This document shows positions 6,948 through 12,089 of a stretch of DNA of 12,089 bases, one piece after another; positions within the stretch are counted from its first letter, which is position 1; the number at the start of each line of letters is the position of its first letter. Origin of the DNA: an uncultured Collinsella sp. GTDB taxonomy: Bacteria; Actinomycetota; Coriobacteriia; Coriobacteriales; Coriobacteriaceae. Position numbers and translations under genes: made by a program. The notes under the pieces are model-generated. The model ran no database searches and was not told where the DNA came from. It worked only from the letters and a program-made list of their open reading frames with translations. Location: NCBI GenBank assembly GCA_900554495.1, contig USHR01000046.1, forward strand, positions 1 to 12,089, given 5' to 3'.

Positions 6948-7008
6948 TGCACGTTGCCGCGGCGTATGCCGCCGGTGTGCATGGGGCTCTGGAGGGAAGG
7001 GGACCCCG
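6948..7008 (+). promoter_or_regulatory. Riboswitch expression platform and ribosome binding site
   Basis: Directly after P1 lies a hairpin-forming stretch: TGCAC (from about 6949) pairs with GTGCA (ending about 6981), and an inner CGGC-GTAT-GCCG lies within it. A purine-rich ribosome binding region, GGAGGGAAGGGGA (6991-7003), follows. CCTCC inside the B12 box (6938-6942) is complementary to GGAGG (6991-6995), and GGGG (from 6973) can pair with CCCC (7004-7007). Both offer ways to hide the ribosome binding site. No T-tract is present, so translational control is favoured. Confidence 0.5.
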
Positions 7009-10000
7009 ATGGGGGAACTCGAGCGCAACATGCGCGATGACGTGGGGCAGCCTCAAGGCAACGCTCCAAGTACAGACAATGGGGGACAATTGGATATGTT
7101 TGAGGACGAGCGCGAGCGCGTCTCGCATCGCCGTGGCGCAATTGCGCGCGGCGTAGCCAAGCGCGGCCTGGTGGCATTCCTGGCCTTCGCGATGGCCTTT
7201 GGCACCACACCGGCTCAGCTGTGGGCCGAGGGCGCCGAGGGCATTGCCGAGGCTGTGGCTCAGGCTGCGACGCCGGGCGAGGACGCAGCGCTTGCGGGCG
7301 GTACCGCCGAGCAGAGCGGCACCGAGGTCTCGGATTCCGAGGGCGCGCCTGCAGCTAGTGCCGCCACAACAGAGGCAGCAACTGGCGACGAAGGCTCGGC
7401 GACGGGGGAGAGCCCTGCTACGAGCGAGCAGTCTTCGACGACATCCGCTGGCCAAGCAGGATCTGCCGCCGCGACTGCCGTCCAGACGGAGAACCCGACA
7501 GAAACCGGCGATGTCGCCAAGAAGCAAGTCGAGGTCTCGTTCTCGATTATCGGCACCGATGCCGACGGCAAGGCTCAGACCTGGGTGGCACCCACGCAGC
7601 TCAAGCTCGACGAGGGCGCGACGGCTGCGGATGCCTTCGTTAAGCTGCAGCAGAAGACGGGCTTCAAGGCAGACTACGATCCGAACACGGCATACGGTTT
7701 CTACCTCAAAAGCATCACATCCCCGAGCGATGGCCGTACGCTTGCCTTCGATCCGACGACTTATGCCTTCTGGCAGCTGTTCGTCGACGGTGCGTCTTCC
7801 TCGGTTGGCGCGAGCAGCGTTAAGCTCACCCAGGGGCAGAAGGTTGAGTTTGCCTATACGGCTGGTAGCGCGTCCCCTGTCGTTAAGGACCAGGTTGCCG
7901 CAAATGTGACCGTCATTGGTCGCGATGCCCAGGGCAAGACTCAGGCTTGGGTCGATAACGCGCAGTATGTGGTGACGTCCGGCTCGAGCGCGCTTGATCT
8001 TACGAAGGTCGCACTCGAGGCGAACGACATTGACGCCGTTGCTGCGGGCTCCTTCATTCTGAGCCTTAAGTACAACGGTGTTGAGCTGGGTACGCCCCAA
8101 GATTATTCGACCTATTGGCAGCTGTTCATCAACGGCAAGTCGAGTGACTATACGGCGGACAATGTCACCATCCATGCCGGCGATACCGTTACGTGGTTCT
8201 ACGGTGGCTGGGGCGACCAGCTGCCCTCCGATTCTGTCCATGCTTCTGTTCAGGTTCTCGGTAAGGACAAGGACGGCAAGCAGCAGGTTTGGGCTTCGAC
8301 GGGCCAGACGAGTCTCAAGGCAGGCTCCACTGCCAAGGATCTCCTTGAGCAGACCGGCCTTAAGCTCGATGCTAGCGAATCGTCTTGGGGCTGGTTCCTC
8401 AACGGCATTTATTCGCCGTTCGATGGTAAGTCCTATGGCTGGGATGCTGCGACCAATAGCTATTGGCGCTTCTACGTAAATGGCAAGTTCGCCGACGTTG
8501 GCGCCGGTGCCTACGAGCTCCATGAGGGCGATGCCGTCACCTTTATGTATGGTGCTGACGCCGATGCCCTTCCTGGCCAGGTTCTTGGGTCTGTCGATGT
8601 TATCGGTCCCGATGTCAACGGCAACAATGCTCGCTGGGGCTCGGCAAGCAACGTTTCTCTGCCCGAAGGCTCCACGGCCCAGAACCTTATTGAGACGGTT
8701 CTGAAGGCCAAGGACGTTACGTACAACGGCTCCCAGAGTGGTGAGTACTGGTTCCTCAATTCCATCAACTCGCCATTCGAAGACGAGACGTACGGCTATG
8801 ATGGTGCGACCAACAAATATTGGCACCTGTATATCAATGGAGAGCCCTCCTTACTCTGCGCTAATCAGATTACGCTCAAGAGCGGCGATAAGGTCACACT
8901 TGCCTATACCACCGACGATTCGGCCATGCCCGATCCCGACAAGATTGTCGTGGACCCGGGTGCGACGACTCCTGATTGGGATGCCGAGTGGGCCGGCTAC
9001 GGCAACAGTGGCAACGGTTCGACCGTAACGGATGCCAAGACGCCTGCGCAGGCCGCCGGTCTTAAGTGGGCCTTCGATTGGAAGGCCGAGTCTGGTCAGC
9101 AGTATGCCAACTGCAGCGAGCCTGTCATTGCTAACGGCTTTGTGTACATCGCGACCGAGAACGAGCTCATTAAGATCGATTCGTCCACGGGCAAAAAGGT
9201 TGCCTCTGCGCCGCTTGCCTCCAAGGTGAGCTATACCTCTCGTCCGATCTATACCAATGGCCTTATCATCGTTCCGCTCAACGGCGGTGCGGTCCAGGCG
9301 ATTACTGCAGACAAGCTGATCTGCAAGTGGCTGACGCCTGGTTTGACGGACTTGACGCAGAGCTCCTGCACCGTCGTTTCGGACGGCGAGTACGTCTATG
9401 TAGGCTCGGTCGATATTTCGTATGACGAGAATTACAATGCGACCTACGGCAACGGCTCCTTTGCGCGCATTAAGATTGCCACGGGCGAAGTTTCTTGGCA
9501 GAACATCGACCCTGCCGAGGGCTATTACTGGACTGGTGCGGCTTTGACGGATAAGTATGCCATCGTTCCTACGAGCGCGGGTACGCTTAAGTGCATTGAT
9601 AAGACGACGGGCGATGTCGTTTCGACCATGAAGCTCGGCGCTGTCGCAAATGCCGATTGCATTGCCGATCCGTCCAATGGCTCGACCTTCTATCAGATGA
9701 CGCACGACGGAAAGCTCCATGTGATTTCGCTTTCGGCGAAGGGCGTGCTGAGTGAACAGAAGACGGTTGATCTGGGCCTTACGAATAATCTGAGCGCCCC
9801 TGCGGTGTCTGGTGACAATCTGATTGTCGGCGGACAGACGGCTACTGGCTCTGCTCTGGTTCTCTATAACCTGAAGACGGGTAAGACCACGATGGTCGCT
9901 GCTGCCGACGGCAAGGCGCTGCCGGCTGGCCTCAACGGTATTGCTGCTACTCCGCTGGTGAGTGTTCAGGGCGGCAAGACCTATGTGTACTTCACCGTTA

Positions 10001-10878
10001 ACAGCGCGGATAGCGAGGATTACGTCAACTACTCTGCTGGTGGTGGCGTGTATCGCTATACGCTCGGCGATGCAGAGGCGACGCAGATTTATGATGCGGC
10101 TGGCCATTACCAGTACTGTGACTCTCCGGTCATTGCCGATGCTTCTGGCAATCTCTACTACATTAATGATTCGGGCACGCTGTTTAAACTTGGAGCTGTC
10201 GAGTCTTGGACGGTTGCCTTTAACTCCAACGGCGGGTCTGCTTGCGACACTAAGTTTGTTGCTACGGCCGATGGCAAGCTGGTCAAGCCGGCCGATCCGA
10301 CGCGCGATGGCTACACTTTCGGCGGTTGGTATACCGATGAGGCTTGTACGCAGGCGTATGACTTTAGCACGCCGGTGACGGCCGATCTGACGCTGTATGC
10401 CAAGTGGACCAAGAATGCCGTTAACCCTGGCGGTAATGGCGGCGCTGGTTCGAATGGCGGCGGCGGTTCTGGTACCGGTACTGGTTCTGGCACTGGCACT
10501 GGCACGGATTCCGGCTCCGGCTCGAAGGGCGGCGCTGTCGCCCCGGGTCATAAGCCGACGACCAAGACGACGGTGTCGACCAAGACCGAGACCAAGGACA
10601 ACAAGTCCGACAAGAAGGACTCCGATAAGTCCGATAAGAAGGACGAGAAGAAGTCTGACAAGAAGTCTGACAAGAAGGACAGCAAGTCCGACAAGAAGTC
10701 CGACAAGAAGTCCGATTCCAAGTCCGATACGGGTGCTGCTTCTACGACCACTGCTAAGAAGTCCTCTAGTGCTTCCGAGCAGGAGACTGGCACCAACCCG
10801 CTCGCCATTGTTGGCGTTGCCGCCGGCGTCATCGGTCTCGCCATCGTCGGCGTGTTCGTGTTCACCAAACGTCGGTAG
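7009..10878 (+). CDS. Riboswitch-controlled surface protein with four DUF4430 domains and a beta-propeller
   Basis: This 1289-residue exported protein is probably a cobalamin-capture or cobalamin-related surface protein (inference). From the N-terminus there is a long charged extension (1-52) and a signal-peptide-like hydrophobic stretch (53-68). An Ala/Glu/Ser/Thr-rich linker runs to about 173. Four tandem DUF4430 (transcobalamin-like C-terminal) domains follow at about 174-290, 296-409, 410-524 and 525-644. A PQQ-like beta-propeller (about 665-1064) shows recurring motifs such as DSSTGKKV, KIATGEVSW, DKTTGDVV and NLKTGKTT. Then come one Flg_new/InlB-type repeat (about 1067-1136, ending LYAKWTK), a Gly/Ser/Thr stretch, a Lys/Ser/Asp stalk and a C-terminal membrane helix ending FTKRR. 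No clear LPxTG is present. ATG 7009 follows a strong purine-rich ribosome binding site. An open frame back to 6799 runs through the riboswitch and is not coding. A cobalamin riboswitch controls it, and a second DUF4430 gene follows 9 nt after its stop. Confidence 0.9.
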   Translation: MGELERNMRDDVGQPQGNAPSTDNGGQLDMFEDERERVSHRRGAIARGVAKRGLVAFLAFAMAFGTTPAQLWAEGAEGIAEAVAQAATPGEDAALAGGTAEQSGTEVSDSEGAPAASAATTEAATGDEGSATGESPATSEQSSTTSAGQAGSAAATAVQTENPTETGDVAKKQVEVSFSIIGTDADGKAQTWVAPTQLKLDEGATAADAFVKLQQKTGFKADYDPNTAYGFYLKSITSPSDGRTLAFDPTTYAFWQLFVDGASSSVGASSVKLTQGQKVEFAYTAGSASPVVKDQVAANVTVIGRDAQGKTQAWVDNAQYVVTSGSSALDLTKVALEANDIDAVAAGSFILSLKYNGVELGTPQDYSTYWQLFINGKSSDYTADNVTIHAGDTVTWFYGGWGDQLPSDSVHASVQVLGKDKDGKQQVWASTGQTSLKAGSTAKDLLEQTGLKLDASESSWGWFLNGIYSPFDGKSYGWDAATNSYWRFYVNGKFADVGAGAYELHEGDAVTFMYGADADALPGQVLGSVDVIGPDVNGNNARWGSASNVSLPEGSTAQNLIETVLKAKDVTYNGSQSGEYWFLNSINSPFEDETYGYDGATNKYWHLYINGEPSLLCANQITLKSGDKVTLAYTTDDSAMPDPDKIVVDPGATTPDWDAEWAGYGNSGNGSTVTDAKTPAQAAGLKWAFDWKAESGQQYANCSEPVIANGFVYIATENELIKIDSSTGKKVASAPLASKVSYTSRPIYTNGLIIVPLNGGAVQAITADKLICKWLTPGLTDLTQSSCTVVSDGEYVYVGSVDISYDENYNATYGNGSFARIKIATGEVSWQNIDPAEGYYWTGAALTDKYAIVPTSAGTLKCIDKTTGDVVSTMKLGAVANADCIADPSNGSTFYQMTHDGKLHVISLSAKGVLSEQKTVDLGLTNNLSAPAVSGDNLIVGGQTATGSALVLYNLKTGKTTMVAAADGKALPAGLNGIAATPLVSVQGGKTYVYFTVNSADSEDYVNYSAGGGVYRYTLGDAEATQIYDAAGHYQYCDSPVIADASGNLYYINDSGTLFKLGAVESWTVAFNSNGGSACDTKFVATADGKLVKPADPTRDGYTFGGWYTDEACTQAYDFSTPVTADLTLYAKWTKNAVNPGGNGGAGSNGGGGSGTGTGSGTGTGTDSGSGSKGGAVAPGHKPTTKTTVSTKTETKDNKSDKKDSDKSDKKDEKKSDKKSDKKDSKSDKKSDKKSDSKSDTGAASTTTAKKSSSASEQETGTNPLAIVGVAAGVIGLAIVGVFVFTKRR
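7528..8940 (+). repeat. Four tandem DUF4430 domains
   Basis: The units start near 7528, 7894, 8236 and 8581, each 340-370 bp long. Each opens with a beta strand and a (D/N)GK/N turn (IIGTDADGKAQTW, VIGRDAQGKTQAW, VLGKDKDGKQQVW, VIGPDVNGNNARW) and carries a signature like YW-L-(V/I)NG: FWQLFVDG, YWQLFING, YWRFYVNG, YWHLYING. Each closes with a strand after a G(D/Q)-V turn (KVEFAY, TVTWFY, AVTFMY, KVTLAY). Units 1, 3 and 4 share an SP(S/F) loop (SPSDG, SPFDG, SPFED). Unit 2 lacks it and is the most divergent. Confidence 0.8.
10603..10728 (+). repeat. Lys/Ser/Asp-rich tandem repeat (stalk)
   Basis: Short in-frame units of about 9-15 bp, close to AAGTCCGACAAG, repeat through this stretch and encode runs of KSDKK and SDKKD. 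Codon variants alternate (TCC/TCT, GAC/GAT). It follows a Gly-Thr-Ser run with a 6-bp repeat GGCACT (near 10490-10505). It is likely an unstructured, highly charged spacer crossing the cell wall, and prone to length change by slippage. Confidence 0.8.
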
Positions 10879-10887
10879 GTGAGGGTT

Positions 10888-11790
10888 GTGTCCAATAAAT
10901 CCAAGGACGCTGACCCCAAGCAACCAGATTCCTCGTTCATTCAGTTCGACGATGCAAAGCAACAGGGCGCCGCTTCGGCGGCGTCCGCCTCTCGTCGCAA
11001 GGCGCTCCTTGGCGTTCTTGCTGCCGCGTGCACCATTCTGATCGTCGTCTCGCTGGGCTTCGTCCATCCTTCCGAGAGCGGCGCCTGGTCCATTGACTGG
11101 ATCGTTCAGACCGTGACGGGGGAGAGCGTCGTCGCCAAGGACACCAAGGGGTTTGGCTCGACTACGACTTCGGGCGAGGCCAGTTCCAAGGATTCCAAAT
11201 CTTCGAATGATGCAAAAGACGAGCCCAAGGGTTCGAACGACGCCAAGGACGATTCCGAGTCTTCAAACAAGGAATCGGACAAAAACTCGGATAGCAAGAA
11301 GTCCGAGGACCGGGGCGGCAAGAAGTCTGGCGATAAATCCGCTGCCCAAAATACGGGAGCCGGTGATATTTCCAATGCGTCTGGCGGTGCTTCTTCGGGC
11401 GGTGGCCAGTCGTCTGATGGAGCCTCATCCTCTAATGGTGGAAACGCCTCCTCGGGCAGCCAAAGCGGCTCACAGGAGTCCAACTACGTTACGGTGACGG
11501 TTTCGGTCACATCGAGCGCTGTGGGCAATCCCGTGTCCTCTGGCGGCACCTTTACCTTTAACGAAGGCGCTACTGTCTACGATGCCCTGTGTGCGCTGGG
11601 CCTTTCTGTCAACGCGCATGGCTCGTCGTACGGCACGTACGTTTCCGCGATTGGCGGTTTGGCCGAGAAACAGCACGGCGGCACGAGCGGCTGGATGTAC
11701 TCCGTCAACGGCACATCGCCCATGACGGCGTGCAGCAACTATGTTCTCTCCAACGGCGACAACGTGGTTTGGTATTACGTGACAGGCTAG
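10888..11790 (+). CDS. Membrane-anchored protein with one DUF4430 domain
   Basis: This 300-residue protein has a cytosolic N-terminal part (1-37, ending ASRRK), one membrane helix (about 38-60) and a long low-complexity stalk rich in Ser, Lys, Asp, Asn and Gly (about 85-197). A C-terminal DUF4430 domain follows (199-300) with the family signature SGWMYSVNG and the ending GDNVVWYYVTG. Cys235 and Cys282 in this domain could form a disulfide. It is anchored N-terminally, with the binding domain outermost. GTG 10888 is favoured because the AGGTGAGGG stretch (10877-10885) lies just before it. GTG 10879 is in frame but lacks a ribosome binding site. It starts 9 nt after the stop of the large DUF4430 gene, so it shares the transcript and the cobalamin riboswitch, probably by translational coupling. 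A shared ligand or physical partnership with the upstream protein is inferred. Confidence 0.87.
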   Translation: MSNKSKDADPKQPDSSFIQFDDAKQQGAASAASASRRKALLGVLAAACTILIVVSLGFVHPSESGAWSIDWIVQTVTGESVVAKDTKGFGSTTTSGEASSKDSKSSNDAKDEPKGSNDAKDDSESSNKESDKNSDSKKSEDRGGKKSGDKSAAQNTGAGDISNASGGASSGGGQSSDGASSSNGGNASSGSQSGSQESNYVTVTVSVTSSAVGNPVSSGGTFTFNEGATVYDALCALGLSVNAHGSSYGTYVSAIGGLAEKQHGGTSGWMYSVNGTSPMTACSNYVLSNGDNVVWYYVTG

Positions 11791-11813
11791 AGGCCTCGAC
11801 ATAGCGCGCCAGA

Positions 11814-11850
11814 CGGGCGGTTCGGACAAACATCCGGGCCGCTCGTTTTT
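11814..11850 (+). terminator. Intrinsic terminator of the DUF4430 operon
   Basis: A 13-bp stem (CGGGCGGTTCGGA 11814-11826 with TCCGGGCCGCTCG 11833-11845, three G-T pairs) has a 6-nt loop and is followed by TTTTT (11846-11850). It lies 23 bp after the stop codon. Confidence 0.8.
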
Positions 11851-11887
11851 CGTGCGAATGGGACTGGGTCGCCGGGTCTCTCGGCAA

Positions 11888-11923
11888 ACAAAAAACCGGT
11901 TGGAATGGGAATTCCAACCGGTT
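11888..11923 (-). terminator. Intrinsic terminator of the right-edge gene
   Basis: A perfect 13-bp inverted repeat (11894-11906 with 11911-11923) has a 4-nt loop. On the minus strand it is followed by a run of T (11893-11888), as expected for a gene reading leftward. The plus side lacks a T-tract. It faces the plus-strand terminator at 11814-11850. Confidence 0.85.
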
Positions 11924-11949
11924 ATACATTCAAGCAAATAGTGAATCGA

Positions 11950-12089
11950 CTACGACCGTGCGCCCTCGAGGAAGAAGCGACGGCTGAAGTAGTTGTACCA
12001 GGTGACAAGGAACGTGGCGATGGCCTTCATGGCTTGGTAGCCGATGCTCAAAAACGTGACGCCCACAAACATATACAGGTCGTTGAGGC
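11950..12089 (-). CDS. C-terminal end of a membrane protein, possibly GtrA-like (partial)
   Basis: The last 45 codons of a minus-strand gene that runs off the right edge. They encode a hydrophobic helix (MFVGVTFLSIGYQAMKAI), then FLVTWYNYFSRRFFLEGARS and a TAG stop at 11952-11950. The ending with Asn, aromatic residues and RRFF resembles the last helix of GtrA-family proteins (four-helix membrane proteins linked to polyprenyl-phosphate sugar transfer). With so little sequence this is tentative. Its terminator lies just beyond the stop (11888-11923). Confidence 0.6.
   Translation of the reverse strand, partial: LNDLYMFVGVTFLSIGYQAMKAIATFLVTWYNYFSRRFFLEGARS

Noticed and set aside
6799..7008. 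Extension of the large DUF4430 reading frame upstream to 6799
   Set aside because: This stretch is the cobalamin riboswitch and its expression platform. ATG 7009 has a strong ribosome binding region, and the signal peptide lies downstream of it.
6925..8826. Minus-strand open frame of 633 codons opposite the first DUF4430 units
   Set aside because: Shadow of the plus-strand gene. It overlaps the riboswitch end and has no supported start or domain.
8851..11067. Long minus-strand open frame opposite the DUF4430 genes (738 codons)
   Set aside because: It lies antisense to well-supported domains, has the Arg/Ile/Val-heavy composition of a mirror frame, and shows no recognisable domain.

Overview
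The window looks like a chromosomal segment of a high-GC, Gram-positive gut actinobacterium of the class Coriobacteriia, most likely Collinsella or a close relative. This rests on recognition rather than a database search. The signs are GC-rich codon use, strong AAGGAGG-type ribosome binding sites, a Gram-positive lipoprotein and surface proteins, and the gene set fchA-folD, a C69 dipeptidase, a phasin-like gene with ubiB, and DUF4430 surface proteins. No rRNA, tRNA, transposase or CRISPR array is visible.

Left part (1-2744): a minus-strand lipoprotein of unknown function ends at a likely terminator. It is flanked by two copies of an exact 20-bp repeat that has dyad symmetry. Divergent to it lies a two-gene folate operon: fchA (methenyl-THF cyclohydrolase / formimino-THF cyclodeaminase) and, 2 nt later, folD. 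This FolD lacks the usual cyclohydrolase lysine and glutamine, so the two genes probably split a job that a standard FolD does alone. A terminator closes the operon.

Middle (2745-6738): a single C69-family dipeptidase gene is followed by a pair encoding a small phasin-like protein and a UbiB/ABC1-family atypical kinase with C-terminal membrane segments. The pair ends in a clear intrinsic terminator.

Right part (6739-11850): a cobalamin riboswitch with a recognisable core, B12 box and closing P1 helix precedes two co-transcribed surface-protein genes. The first encodes a 1289-residue exported protein with four tandem DUF4430 (transcobalamin-like C-terminal) domains, a PQQ-like beta-propeller, one Flg_new/InlB-type repeat, a Lys/Ser/Asp-rich stalk and a C-terminal membrane anchor. 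The second encodes a 300-residue protein anchored at its N-terminus, with a disordered stalk and one DUF4430 domain. Riboswitch control together with transcobalamin-like domains suggests surface capture of cobalamin or another corrinoid. This is the most interesting system in the window.

Right edge (11850-12089): two terminators face each other, one for each strand. Beyond them is the C-terminal end of a minus-strand membrane protein that resembles the GtrA family.
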